64,000 bases of DNA from CBDCYS01 sp965226185 (GCA_965226185.1 CBDDCT010000004.1:248001-312000), one strand, 5' to 3'. Counted from the first letter of the stretch, positions 1 to 9,816 are shown. Made by a program: numbers and translations. The notes: generated by a model not told the origin, from the letters alone.

Positions 1-1
1 C

Positions 2-479
2 GACGACGCCAACAGAAACCTGGGCTTTCTCACCGAGGCCGAGTCGGGTAAAGCACAGTTCGGGATGCCTTTGGATTACATCGGTGAGAAGTCGATCCCC
101 GACTACGACGCCTACGCGGCGCAGTTTCTCTACGACATCGAGATTCCAGGCTGCCCCCAGGATGGCCGTATGTTCGTGGGCCAGCGCAAGGAGTCCTTCC
201 AGGTCAACCTGGGCGAGATCTTCGATCTGGTCAACCTCGATCCGCTGGGGGACCCCGACGGGGAAACCTCCGACACAGCCGGTAAGAACATCACTACGAT
301 TGCCCTAGAGCTGCCGATCTCTTGCGTTACCTCCGGCGGCAACTCGGTCATCGGCGCCTGGACAACTTCCCGGCTCCCGCGCAGCCGCCGCCTGAGAGGG
401 GAAAACGCAACATTCGATGAGCCCGATGAGCACAGCGGAGACTTCGTGCAGGTCTCGCGGCTTGCCAATCCGCTTGTCA
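2..479 (+). pseudogene. DUF4331 protein, N-terminal part, split by IS copy 1
   Basis: The frame is already open at the window edge, so the true start lies upstream. The protein closely follows the middle of the intact DUF4331 paralogue at 2811-5024, for example in the stretch containing NLGEIFDLVNLDPLG and in the closing SRLANPLV. DUF4331 proteins are exported and have no established biochemical role. The frame breaks where the IS1380-family element begins at 480. Removing the element and one TGTCA copy rejoins NPLV to NELVIG at 2281, which matches NPLVNEVVIG in the paralogue, so the gene was intact until a recent insertion. Confidence 0.85.
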
Positions 480-2280
480 CCTGAATTATGCACAGATTCG
501 GCGTAGCCATCGCCGATGGAGTTGTAGCGGTAGCGGCAGTCGTGTCAACTCAGTGATTTAGCAAGTCGTCTTTTCCTCTGTTTCCCTCCCTGTTTGAGCC
601 GCCTGCCAATCCCGGCGGGCAAAAGCGGGCGGGCAAGCGGCGTGTTCCCAGTACGTTGCGGCGAGTGCATGAAATTTTATGCATGGAGCGCCCCTCAACT
701 CAGCGCACCCTCCACCACCGGCGCGAAGCTCGATCCCGGTGGCCCCATCGCCCGCAGCCGCCGCATCAGCCGTTCAAACAGGCCCTTTTCCTCATAATGA
801 TCGCTGTAGCTGACACCCGTTCTGCCGGCGTGCCGCCAGATCTTGGCCGCCACGAACAGAAAGCGCAGCCGCGCCGTCGCCAGGGTGGTGTGCCGCAGTG
901 TCTCCACGCTGGCTTGGGCTTCGCGGTTGAACAGCAGCAGCCAGCAGTTGAGGTTGTAGGCCAGCATGGCCAGCTGAAAGTGATTGCGGTTCATGTCAAA
1001 GCGGCGCGAGGGATGGGCCGCCAGCCCGGCGTCGTTGTTGGCCTCCTTGATGAGGTTCTCGGCTGCGGCGCGCTGATTGTAAAACCACACCACCGCCGCG
1101 ATCGGTTCGGCCAGGTTGGTGACAAACACGCGGTAGGTGTAAGCGCTGGTGGCAAACAGCTGGTATTGCTCGGCCGCGCCGGCCGCGGGTTCGTTTTCGT
1201 AACGCAGCGCCAGGAAACGACAGGCCCGCGCCCAGCCCTGCGGCTGGTAGAGGAATTCGCATTCCGCATCCGCATCGCTGTGGGGCGAGGGCTTCCAGGC
1301 CGCTTGCTGCAACTGCTCGACCAGCCGCCTGGTCTTGCGCGCCACGATGACGAACTGACAAGCCGCCTTTTCATAGGCCTCCACCGCCTCCCAGCAATAA
1401 AACCCGGAATCGGCCCGCGCCAGGATTTTCTTCACGCCGTGCGGCAAAGCCCGAAAGGCGCTCTCGAGGTGGGCGGCGATCTGCCGGCCCGTGGGCCGGT
1501 CGCCGTTGCGCAACCCGCCCATCAGGTATTCGCGCGTCTCGGCCAGGAAAGTCAGTATCGGCTGGTAGCTGCGCTTGCCCTTGTTCTTGGGGTTGTAACT
1601 CTTGCGCCCGCCCATCTGGCGGCCGTAGAGCGTGTGCACGGTGGTGTCGGTGTCCAGCGTCACCGTCTCCAATTTCACCTGGGCCGCGGCCCAGACTCGT
1701 TCCCGCAGCTGGCGCTGAATGGAAAGGATCTGCTTCGCCACGTTGAGGTGCAGCGAGGCCAGAAAGCGCCACAGCGTGGACTGCGGCGGCAGACGCGTCA
1801 CTTGCAAGATGCCGGTCAAGATGGGGTCGCGGGCGATGAAGCGGAGTTGGTTCAGCCGCGCAAAGCCGACATAGAGGCCCAGCACGAGGGCCAGCACAAA
1901 CTGGTAGAGGCTCATCACACGGGTGATTCGTTTGTTCGTGATGGTTTCTTCCAGCAGCGCCTGGAAGCCGAGTTTTTCGAGCAGGGTGGCGACGGGCAGC
2001 AAGCCGCCGTAGGGAGTCAGATTCTTGCCGCGGAAGTGATAAGGCGTGGCAGCCCCGATTTTATTGGGCCGCGGGGCCCTCGCGCCCCGGCCTTGTTTGA
2101 CGGGCCTTCGGGAGCTATGCTGTTTTCGCTTGGTAACCATTTGGGTGACCTCCTTGGGGTTGACTGGCGAAGCTGAAATCTTTGCCAGCCTACCTTATTA
2201 CCCCATGTTTTCGGGGGTCCCCCAAATGGCCCCTGGCGGCTCAGCCCTCCTCCGGTGCACCCCGCAGTGCATAATTCAGG
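480..2280 (-). mobile_element. IS1380-family insertion sequence, copy 1 (1801 bp)
   Basis: The element has 14-bp terminal inverted repeats (CCTGAATTATGCAC at the left, its complement at the right) and is flanked by the direct repeat TGTCA at 475-479 and 2281-2285. It holds one transposase gene on the minus strand. The CCTG-starting ends, 5-bp duplication and transposase type fit IS1380. It interrupts a DUF4331 gene. Three almost identical copies lie at 7713, 12730 and 50409. Confidence 0.95.
695..2140 (-). CDS. IS1380-family transposase, copy 1
   Basis: This 481-residue DDE transposase cuts and rejoins the ends of the surrounding element. Likely catalytic acidic residues are D163 or D165 in LDTDTT, D244 in RADSGF and E361 in RAAAENLIKE, the pattern of IS1380 enzymes. 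The N-terminal 30 residues are basic, as expected for DNA binding. The ATG follows a strong ribosome site (AAGGAGGT, about 7 bases upstream), and length is normal for the family. No frameshift is present, so the copy should be active. A long open frame on the opposite strand is only a GC-rich shadow. Confidence 0.95.
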   Translation of the reverse strand: MVTKRKQHSSRRPVKQGRGARAPRPNKIGAATPYHFRGKNLTPYGGLLPVATLLEKLGFQALLEETITNKRITRVMSLYQFVLALVLGLYVGFARLNQLRFIARDPILTGILQVTRLPPQSTLWRFLASLHLNVAKQILSIQRQLRERVWAAAQVKLETVTLDTDTTVHTLYGRQMGGRKSYNPKNKGKRSYQPILTFLAETREYLMGGLRNGDRPTGRQIAAHLESAFRALPHGVKKILARADSGFYCWEAVEAYEKAACQFVIVARKTRRLVEQLQQAAWKPSPHSDADAECEFLYQPQGWARACRFLALRYENEPAAGAAEQYQLFATSAYTYRVFVTNLAEPIAAVVWFYNQRAAAENLIKEANNDAGLAAHPSRRFDMNRNHFQLAMLAYNLNCWLLLFNREAQASVETLRHTTLATARLRFLFVAAKIWRHAGRTGVSYSDHYEEKGLFERLMRRLRAMGPPGSSFAPVVEGALS

Positions 2281-2791
2281 TGTCAATGAACTCGTCATCG
2301 GCATGACCAAGAAGAATCTCTTCAATGCCAGCCACCCCAAGGACGATATTCAGTTCATCAAATATGTCACCAACCCCACCCTGCCCGAGTTGCTGGAGAT
2401 TTTTTTTGGTGACGCCGGTGTGTCCGCGCCGAATGTCTTCCCGCGGGCCGATTTGCTCCAAATCTTCATCACCGGTGTTCCAGGGCTGAACCAGGACGGC
2501 TCAATCGGAGAAATTATGCGTTTGAACACGGCCACGCCGTCCGTTCCCGCCTTTGCGCAGAACAATCTGGGCGTGGTCGGCGGAGACCTCGCCGGCTACC
2601 CTAACGGCCGCCGCCCCGGAGACGACGTGGTGGATATTTCGCTGAGGGCCCTGATGGGCGTGCTGCTGCCCGAAGCAGACGCTCCCTCCGGCCAATTGCC
2701 TTTTACTGATGGTGCCAGGCAGCATGCCGACCAGTTTGACGATACATTTCCGTACCTGAAAACGCCGATTCCGGGCTCACCCAGCGAGTAG
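2281..2791 (+). pseudogene. DUF4331 protein, C-terminal part, split by IS copy 1
   Basis: This continues the frame broken at 479. It aligns with the paralogue downstream from NELVIG through FNASHP, TLPE, QDGSIGE, GGDLAGYPNGRRPGDD and ISLRALMG, then ends at DTFPYLKTPIPGSPSE. It lacks the roughly 110-residue CHRD domain that the paralogue carries between LMG and DAPSG, and it also lacks the C-terminal extension. The stop codon is 19 bases before the ATG of the next gene, so the two DUF4331 genes probably formed one transcript before the IS arrived. Confidence 0.85.
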
Positions 2792-2810
2792 CTTGAAGGA
2801 GAAACGAACG

Positions 2811-5024
2811 ATGAAACAGCGAGCGATTCTTTCAATCTTCGTTACGGTGGCCGTGATCGCTACGGTTTTGGTCATACAGTTCTCTCCGGCCGGCGCGTCG
2901 AGCCACCGCGAGGCCCCCGGCATTCTAAGCACTCCCCAGGTCGATGGGACGGATTTCTATATGTTCCGGAGCTACGAAGAGGGCCGCGAAGATTTCGTCA
3001 CGGTGATCGCCAACTACATCCCGCTGCAAGATCCCTATGGCGGGCCGAACTACTTCCCGCCGGACCCCAACGCCGTCTATGACGTCCACTTCACCAACGA
3101 TGGCGACGCCGAAGAAGACCTCACGTTCCGGTATCAAGTGGAGATCGAGAGGTCGCCGTTCAACCTGACCGTTGGTGACGAGATCGTGGATATTCCTTTG
3201 GTGAATACCTTTTCTTTCCCAGGAGGGCCGGGCGACAACCCGCTGGCAGAAACGCGCACCTACACCGTGCGACTAATTCGTGGAAACGTGAATGACCCCG
3301 CGTCGATCGAATTCGTCACGAATGTTGTTGGTGGGGCAACCCGGTTGGGGATGCCCTCTGACAACATCGGCGGCAAGTCGTTTCCCGACTATGAGAAATA
3401 CGCGGCCGGGTTTATCCATGATGTCGATATCCCCGGTTGCGACACCCCGGGACGCGTGTTTGCCGGCCAGCGCAGAGAGCCCTTCGCGGTCAATCTCGGT
3501 GAGGTCTTTGACTTGATCAACCTGAACCCCCTCGGCAACCCCGACGCGGTACGCTCCGACACGGCGGATAAGAACGTCACAAGCTTTGTGCTGGAAGTGC
3601 CGATCGACTGTCTCACCGGCACCGACGGCAACCCGGTCATCGGTGGCTGGACGACGGCCAGTCTGCGGCAGAATCGCACGCTCCTCAGCAACCCGACCCT
3701 CGGGTCTCCAGACGAACAATTCGGCGCTTTCGTGCAGGTCTCACGGCTGGGCAACCCGCTGGTCAACGAAGTGGTGATCGGGCTTTCGGACAAGAACAAG
3801 TTCAATGCCAGTCATCCGCGCGATGATGCGCAGTTCCTTCAATACGTCACCAGCCCCACGCTGCCCGAGATCCTTGAAATCCTTAACCCCAATATGCTGG
3901 AGGCCCCGAACGACTTCCCCCGCGGGGATCTGATTGACGCCTTCCTCACCGGCATCGGCGGTATTAATCAGGACGGCTCGATCGGCGAGTTCCTGCGCCT
4001 CAATACCCAGATCGCGCCTGTGCCTCGCGATCTGCAGAACCGTCTGGGCGTCATTGGAGGCGACCTGGGCGGCTATCCCAACGGCCGCCGCCCTGGCGAC
4101 GATGCGGTCGATATCTCGCTCCGCGTGCTGATGGGTAACCTCTGCCACCAGGCGGGAGCGGGAGGCGGAACCTCAGACGAGTTCACCGTTATGCTGAATG
4201 GCGGCAACGTGTTCCCGCCGACGCCGTCAACCGCCACCGGCGAGGGCGAATTTACTCTGACAGGGGGAAACCGCTTTCGGGGCGTTGTCAGACACAATGT
4301 TCAAAATGTTTTTCAAGGCAATGTGCGCCTCGGCGCGCCAGGAGAAAACGGCCGCCGTGTCTGCCAGGATGCAACAGGTCCGATACCTGTTAGGTGGGAC
4401 TGCCGGCTGTCCGAGGACGAGATCGCGGCTTTGAACGATGGCAGGTTCTACGTTGACCTTGACACCTTCAACTTCCAGGACGGCGAGATCCGCGGCCAGA
4501 TCGTTCCTCAGTTGACGACGGGAATCGGCGGTTGCAGCCCGGACGACGCCCCCTCCGGCCTGCTGCTTTTTACGGACGGCGCCCTCCAAACCGCCTCTCA
4601 ATTTAACGATACGTTCCCCTACTTGAACACGCCGACACCCGGTTCGCCGAACGAGGCGAGCATCTTCCGCGCCAACATGATTGCCGACAACTTGGATCTG
4701 GTCGAGCCGTTTGTGCCGACGGACGCCCGCGGCTTCTGCGAGATGTCCCGGCTGCTCGAAGGTTTAGGATACGAACTGAGCTGCAACCACAACGTCCAGA
4801 ATCCTTCGGAATTCTTGATTACCGAGAGCGGCCCTGAGGGCGAAACTCTCTGGGAGCTGGAGGGCGAGGAGGCCGAAAGCCCCATTCAGAAGGTTCTCGA
4901 CGGGGCAAACTACATGGGAAGCGAGTCCTTGGAAATCTTCAGCGACGGTTTCGAGTCCGGGGATACCAGCGCCTGGGGCACAATGGAAGGGAATCCAACC
5001 AAGATCGGGGGGAAGTTTCGGTGA
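2811..5024 (+). CDS. DUF4331 protein with inserted CHRD domain
   Basis: This 737-residue exported protein starts at the ATG at 2811, behind GAAGGAG. An upstream TTG at 2793 overlaps that ribosome site and is rejected. A signal peptide ends near ASS, followed by SHREAP, the usual start of mature DUF4331 proteins. DUF4331 occupies most of residues 35-640. A CHRD domain (about 455-565, ending in DGEIRGQI) sits inside it. The tail contains SDGFESGDTSAWG near residues 710-724, a motif common at the ends of surface proteins in related phyla. The biochemical role is unknown. A cell-surface or periplasmic location is inferred from the signal peptide. Confidence 0.9.
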   Translation: MKQRAILSIFVTVAVIATVLVIQFSPAGASSHREAPGILSTPQVDGTDFYMFRSYEEGREDFVTVIANYIPLQDPYGGPNYFPPDPNAVYDVHFTNDGDAEEDLTFRYQVEIERSPFNLTVGDEIVDIPLVNTFSFPGGPGDNPLAETRTYTVRLIRGNVNDPASIEFVTNVVGGATRLGMPSDNIGGKSFPDYEKYAAGFIHDVDIPGCDTPGRVFAGQRREPFAVNLGEVFDLINLNPLGNPDAVRSDTADKNVTSFVLEVPIDCLTGTDGNPVIGGWTTASLRQNRTLLSNPTLGSPDEQFGAFVQVSRLGNPLVNEVVIGLSDKNKFNASHPRDDAQFLQYVTSPTLPEILEILNPNMLEAPNDFPRGDLIDAFLTGIGGINQDGSIGEFLRLNTQIAPVPRDLQNRLGVIGGDLGGYPNGRRPGDDAVDISLRVLMGNLCHQAGAGGGTSDEFTVMLNGGNVFPPTPSTATGEGEFTLTGGNRFRGVVRHNVQNVFQGNVRLGAPGENGRRVCQDATGPIPVRWDCRLSEDEIAALNDGRFYVDLDTFNFQDGEIRGQIVPQLTTGIGGCSPDDAPSGLLLFTDGALQTASQFNDTFPYLNTPTPGSPNEASIFRANMIADNLDLVEPFVPTDARGFCEMSRLLEGLGYELSCNHNVQNPSEFLITESGPEGETLWELEGEEAESPIQKVLDGANYMGSESLEIFSDGFESGDTSAWGTMEGNPTKIGGKFR

Positions 5025-5211
5025 GACGCGGCCTCCAGGCGGATGATGGCCGCTCCCTGACACAAGTGACCCGGCGCCTCTGGCGTGCCGTGTTCAATCC
5101 GCGGCCCACATAAAGCCGCAATACTGTTTACTTGGTGGCATCGGGGCAGTTTTCTCTTGCCGAAGTCATGGTATTTCTATCGGCGAGGCTGAGTTCGTCG
5201 TCGGAATCGTG

Positions 5212-5320
5212 CGTGTGTATTGTTACGCCCCTCCGGGGCTATCGCCTCGTGGGGTTTTCACCCAGGGTTCCGCTTCGCTCCACCCTGGGCTATTCATCTG
5301 ACGCCGCTTCCGCGGCTCAA
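5212..5320 (+). repeat. 109-bp triple-hairpin repeat, copy A
   Basis: Three short palindromes follow one another: GCCCCTCCGGGGC, a CCCAGGG/CCCTGGG stem around TTCCGCTTCGCTCCA, and GCCGC/GCGGC. A near-identical direct copy lies at 6203-6310, so the pair brackets the DUF4198 gene. Similar CCAGGGTTCCGCTTCGC repeats are scattered in Acidobacteriota and Planctomycetes. Any open frame inside is spurious. The rest of 5025-5346 shows nothing recognisable. Confidence 0.8.
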
Positions 5321-5346
5321 CGGCTCTAAAGTCGGCGAAAGTCAAC

Positions 5347-6150
5347 ATGAACCGAACCTTGCGGCGGCTCACGTGTCTGCTCACCTTCTCGGCGCTTCCC
5401 GTGCTCGCTCACGACTTTTGGATCGAGCCGTCCTCGTATCAAGTCCCCGCCGGCGCCAAGGTCACGATCCGTTTGCGGGTAGGCGAGCACTTTCGAGGCG
5501 ACCCTCTGCCGCTCGACCCGCAACGGGTTGTCGTTTTTTCGCACTTCGGCCCCAAGACCGAAACGCCTGTAAAAGGCCTGCCCGGCCTCGACCCAGCCGG
5601 GGTAGCCACCCTTGACGAACCGGGCCTTCACCTGATCGCTTATCGCAGTACATCGTCCCCGGTCACGCTCGATCCCCGGGAATTCGAGGCGTACCTTCGC
5701 GCGGAGGGCCTGGAGCGGATTATCGAAGAACGCAACCGCCGCAACGAGCGCGGGGCGCGCGGCCGTGAACTTTTTGCGCGCTGCGTCAAGTCGCTGCTGC
5801 GGGCGGGAAGCTCGGGCGAGGAGGCCGGTTTTGACCGCGTGCTCGGCTTTCCCGTGGAACTCGTGCCTAAGCTGAACCCCTACGGGCTGAAGGCCGGTGA
5901 TGAACTGCCGGTCCGAGTCTTGCGCCAGGGCGAACCGCTGGCGGGAGCGTTGGTGACGGCATATCCCCACGGGGAGCCGTCCCGGCCGGTGCGAGGGCGC
6001 TCGGACGAGGACGGCCGCGTGAAGCTGCGGCTCGACCGCCCAGGACCGTGGCTTATCAAGACGGTCCACATGGAACGGATTGAGGATGGCGAAAAAGCCG
6101 ACTGGCAAAGCTGGTGGGCCTCGCTGACGCTCGAGCTGGCCGCTGAATGA
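5347..6150 (+). CDS. DUF4198 domain-containing exported protein
   Basis: This is a 267-residue protein with a signal peptide ending at LAHDFWIEPSSY. The AHDFWI start of the mature chain is typical of DUF4198 proteins, which are exported and often found near metal-uptake genes, but whose ligand is not established. The C-terminal part (about 175-250) has a beta-sandwich look: PVRVLRQGEPLAGALV, then DEDGRVKLRLDRPGPWLIK. The domain is complete. The gene stands alone between two direct copies of a hairpin repeat, which suggests it could have moved as a unit. No ribosome site stronger than GAAAG is visible. Confidence 0.8.
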   Translation: MNRTLRRLTCLLTFSALPVLAHDFWIEPSSYQVPAGAKVTIRLRVGEHFRGDPLPLDPQRVVVFSHFGPKTETPVKGLPGLDPAGVATLDEPGLHLIAYRSTSSPVTLDPREFEAYLRAEGLERIIEERNRRNERGARGRELFARCVKSLLRAGSSGEEAGFDRVLGFPVELVPKLNPYGLKAGDELPVRVLRQGEPLAGALVTAYPHGEPSRPVRGRSDEDGRVKLRLDRPGPWLIKTVHMERIEDGEKADWQSWWASLTLELAAE

Positions 6151-6202
6151 GGGCTGCTCTCGCTGTCGATGCTCTTTTCGCGATGGGGAAGCTGGAGCGT
6201 AT

Positions 6203-6310
6203 CGTGTGTATTGTTACGCCCCTCCGGGGCTTTTCGCCTCGCGGGGTTTTACCCAGGGTTCCGCTTCGCTCCACCCTGGGCTATTCATCTGACGCCGCTT
6301 CGCGGCTCAA
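6203..6310 (+). repeat. 109-bp triple-hairpin repeat, copy B
   Basis: This direct repeat of 5212-5320 differs by a few substitutions and single-base gaps and keeps all three palindromes. It lies between the DUF4198 gene and the converging truncated CHRD gene, where the stems could also act as a bidirectional transcription end. Confidence 0.8.
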
Positions 6311-6355
6311 AATTTCTATCCGCGACTGAAAGGCTCTAAGTGGACAGTATTAGAC

Positions 6356-7712
6356 TTAAGGCTGCTCCGGCCCGATCTGGCCTCGTACCTCTCCGCCAGG
6401 GAATGCTGCCGAGTGCAACAGGACGTACGCCGTCCCGTTTCGAAGGACATCAAGCACGTCGTTGATCGGCGTCGGCGGGTCAAAGTCATTGACGCCCGCT
6501 TGAAACTCGATGAGGCTGCCCGGTTCCGATTGCGTAAAGAAGAATCGCGAACCATTCTGGCCCGGAGCCCCTAGATTCAGAGAGACTCCAGTCACATCGG
6601 CCAGGTTGTGCGAGCAAGCACCCGACACCCCGTTCACATTAGCGGCGAAGCGGCAGTTGGCCGAGCTTTGTGAGCCCGTCGGCGGCACCACTTGGCCGGC
6701 AGTAGCCGTCGCCGCGAAATTCTCGAAAGGCACGGGCGGGACATACAGGCGTATCCACACCGTCTGGTCGAACGTCGTCCATTGGTCGATGACCGGCCCG
6801 TTACCGGGGAATCTCCCAAAGTCTTTGGGGAAAAGCCGCACTCCCAACAAGCCCGTCCGTGGCCCAGATCCCACAGGGAAGTTGGCGAACGTCTCGGGCG
6901 GAATAGAAAACTCCGAAGCACCGTTCACATCGAACGAACACAGAAAACAGACGGAGAAATTGTTCTCGGCGTCGATATCGACCTGGCCGGCGATTTCCAG
7001 GATCGTGCCTTCCGGAAGCGTTGTCGAGCGATCGAGGTGAAATGTTGTCGGCGGCCCGGCCGTTCCAGCGTAGTAGCCGTTCCAGGCGGCGAACCATGTT
7101 TCGACCGAGCCGGTCGGAGCGAAGTTCGGCTGTAGCGCCGCCGCGAAATGTGTTCCCGGGCCTTCAAATGCAGGAGGCAAAAGCTCCTGTTGGCCATCGA
7201 TTGTGAGGTCGCTGTTCATATCGGTGATTCGATGGAATCCGTCTGTCAGGCCTTCGGGTCGCACCAAAGCCAAATAGGGGAACTGGGTGATGTCGCTGAG
7301 AACTGCGCTTGTTCCGGTGCTCGGGAACTGGACTTCCACGTCGCCTGTCGCGGGAAGGGGAGTTGGCGCGAAAGGGTTGTCCGGCCTGTTAGCAAACAGT
7401 GCCGTACAGGTATTGGTTGCGAAGGGAAAGCCTGTTAGCGGGTAGTTTCGAAACGTTACGCGCTGGAAATTGGCAAGGGCGGTCGACACCACTTGCACTT
7501 GATCCTGCGAGACTGGTCCCTCCAAAAGCGCTGTCGCCGCCTGGCCCGTGCCAGTCTCAACTCTGTTCAGAAAAGTGGTTGATAGCGTTATCCGGCCTTG
7601 GGTGAGACTCCCTTGGCTCTCCATCTGGTCAATTTCAGAGGACAAAAGATCCTGCTCATTTGAGCAAGTACTGCCGCTCGATGACACGGCCAGCGAGACG
7701 ATATTGCTAACC
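6356..7712 (-). pseudogene. CHRD-domain protein, 5' end removed by IS copy 2
   Basis: About 450 codons are open from the IS edge to a stop at 6356. The apparent first Met lies inside the insertion sequence, so the genuine N-terminus with its export signal is missing. The C-terminal 110 residues form a CHRD domain: VTGVSLNLGAPGQNGS, then LRNGTAYVLLHSAAFPGGEV and RGQIGPEQP. CHRD domains occur in exported bacterial proteins and in chordin. The upstream region is rich in Thr, Pro and Gly with paired cysteines (CFLC) and is not recognised. The missing N-terminal part is not on the other side of the IS, where a different gene begins. Confidence 0.75.
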
Positions 7713-9513
7713 CCTGAATTATGCACAGATTCGGCGTAGCCATCGCCGATGGAGTTGTGGCGGTAGCGGCAGTCGTGTCAACTCAGTGATTTAGCAAGTC
7801 GTCTTTTCCTCTGTTTCCCTCCCTGTTTGAGCCGCCTGCCAATCCCGGCGGGCAAAAGCGGGCGGGCAAGCGGCGTGTTCCCAGTACGTTGCGGCGAGTG
7901 CATGAAATTTTATGCATGGAGCGCCCCTCAACTCAGCGCACCCTCCACCACCGGCGCGAAGCTCGATCCCGGTGGCCCCATCGCCCGCAGCCGCCGCATC
8001 AGCCGTTCAAACAGGCCCTTTTCCTCATAATGATCGCTGTAGCTGACACCCGTTCTGCCGGCGTGCCGCCAGATCTTGGCCGCCACGAACAGAAAGCGCA
8101 GCCGCGCCGTCGCCAGGGTGGTGTGCCGCAGTGTCTCCACGCTGGCTTGGGCTTCGCGGTTGAACAGCAGCAGCCAGCAGTTGAGGTTGTAGGCCAGCAT
8201 GGCCAGCTGAAAGTGATTGCGGTTCATGTCAAAGCGGCGCGAGGGATGGGCCGCCAGCCCGGCGTCGTTGTTGGCCTCCTTGATGAGGTTCTCGGCTGCG
8301 GCGCGCTGATTGTAAAACCACACCACCGCCGCGATCGGTTCGGCCAGGTTGGTGACAAACACGCGGTAGGTGTAAGCGCTGGTGGCAAACAGCTGGTATT
8401 GCTCGGCCGCGCCGGCCGCGGGTTCGTTTTCGTAACGCAGCGCCAGGAAACGACAGGCCCGCGCCCAGCCCTGCGGCTGGTAGAGGAATTCGCATTCCGC
8501 ATCCGCATCGCTGTGGGGCGAGGGCTTCCAGGCCGCTTGCTGCAACTGCTCGACCAGCCGCCTGGTCTTGCGCGCCACGATGACGAACTGACAAGCCGCC
8601 TTTTCATAGGCCTCCACCGCCTCCCAGCAATAAAACCCGGAATCGGCCCGCGCCAGGATTTTCTTCACGCCGTGCGGCAAAGCCCGAAAGGCGCTCTCGA
8701 GGTGGGCGGCGATCTGCCGGCCCGTGGGCCGGTCGCCGTTGCGCAACCCGCCCATCAGGTATTCGCGCGTCTCGGCCAGGAAAGTCAGTATCGGCTGGTA
8801 GCTGCGCTTGCCCTTGTTCTTGGGGTTGTAACTCTTGCGCCCGCCCATCTGGCGGCCGTAGAGCGTGTGCACGGTGGTGTCGGTGTCCAGCGTCACCGTC
8901 TCCAATTTCACCTGGGCCGCGGCCCAGACTCGTTCCCGCAGCTGGCGCTGAATGGAAAGGATCTGCTTCGCCACGTTGAGGTGCAGCGAGGCCAGAAAGC
9001 GCCACAGCGTGGACTGCGGCGGCAGACGCGTCACTTGCAAGATGCCGGTCAAGATGGGGTCGCGGGCGATGAAGCGGAGTTGGTTCAGCCGCGCAAAGCC
9101 GACATAGAGGCCCAGCACGAGGGCCAGCACAAACTGGTAGAGGCTCATCACACGGGTGATTCGTTTGTTCGTGATGGTTTCTTCCAGCAGCGCCTGGAAG
9201 CCGAGTTTTTCGAGCAGGGTGGCGACGGGCAGCAAGCCGCCGTAGGGAGTCAGATTCTTGCCGCGGAAGTGATAAGGCGTGGCAGCCCCGATTTTATTGG
9301 GCCGCGGGGCCCTCGCGCCCCGGCCTTGTTTGACGGGCCTTCGGGAGCTATGCTGTTTTCGCTTGGTAACCATTTGGGTGACCTCCTTGGGGTTGACTGG
9401 CGAAGCTGAAATCTTTGCCAGCCTACCTTATTACCCCATGTTTTCGGGGGTCCCCCAAATGGCCCCTGGCGGCTCAGCCCTCCTCCGGTGCACCCCGCAG
9501 TGCATAATTCAGG
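7713..9513 (-). mobile_element. IS1380-family insertion sequence, copy 2 (1801 bp)
   Basis: Same ends and length as copy 1. The flanks are TAACC on the left and TGTAA on the right, so there is no target duplication. The left flank is the middle of a CHRD gene and the right flank is the start of an unrelated cupin-like gene. This indicates deletion or recombination between IS copies after insertion. Confidence 0.95.
7928..9373 (-). CDS. IS1380-family transposase, copy 2
   Basis: The protein is identical to the copy 1 transposase over all 481 residues, with the same ribosome site and the same acidic residues (D163/D165, D244, E361). Nothing in the frame suggests loss of function. Its coding strand matches copies 1 and 3, so the three elements are direct repeats that can recombine with one another and delete what lies between them. 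Confidence 0.95.
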   Translation of the reverse strand: MVTKRKQHSSRRPVKQGRGARAPRPNKIGAATPYHFRGKNLTPYGGLLPVATLLEKLGFQALLEETITNKRITRVMSLYQFVLALVLGLYVGFARLNQLRFIARDPILTGILQVTRLPPQSTLWRFLASLHLNVAKQILSIQRQLRERVWAAAQVKLETVTLDTDTTVHTLYGRQMGGRKSYNPKNKGKRSYQPILTFLAETREYLMGGLRNGDRPTGRQIAAHLESAFRALPHGVKKILARADSGFYCWEAVEAYEKAACQFVIVARKTRRLVEQLQQAAWKPSPHSDADAECEFLYQPQGWARACRFLALRYENEPAAGAAEQYQLFATSAYTYRVFVTNLAEPIAAVVWFYNQRAAAENLIKEANNDAGLAAHPSRRFDMNRNHFQLAMLAYNLNCWLLLFNREAQASVETLRHTTLATARLRFLFVAAKIWRHAGRTGVSYSDHYEEKGLFERLMRRLRAMGPPGSSFAPVVEGALS

Positions 9514-9667
9514 TGTAATAAACTCGCAGGTCTCCAAAAGGATGGCGTGTCAACTCGCTCTTCGCGGCCGGCAAGACGGCGTCGTTGACCTTGGCCGCGG
9601 CCGGCGAAGCCCCCGTGGCCATGAGAGCGGCGCCCATCAGAGCGAAAAGTTCCCGGCGATTTTCCAT
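9509..9667 (-). pseudogene. N-terminal fragment of a Tat-exported, cupin-like protein
   Basis: The ATG at 9667 follows GGGAGT and opens a Tat-type signal (MENRRELFALMGAAL, then alanine-rich) and a short mature stretch, ELTRHPFGDLRVYY. After 52 residues the frame runs into IS copy 2 and stops at once. The HPFGDLRVYY stretch resembles the start of small exported cupin proteins, but too little remains to be sure. The rest of the gene is not on the far side of the IS. Confidence 0.5.
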
Positions 9668-9816
9668 GTTTTCTGACTCCCTTCAGTAAGTCATTATTTC
9701 ATAAGGAGGGCGGCCGTAACCAACCCGAAAGGGCCTGGGAGCGTTCTGTCGCGAGACGGCCGAGTTCCCAAAACGGGACTTGGCGGAGCGCGTCAACATC
9801 TTTTGTACATCAAGCG

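Noticed and set aside
656..2176. 506-codon plus-strand frame antisense to the IS transposase (also in the other IS copies)
   Set aside because: It is a GC-rich shadow. The minus-strand frame has family motifs and a ribosome site, while this one has no recognisable domain and begins in the IS end.
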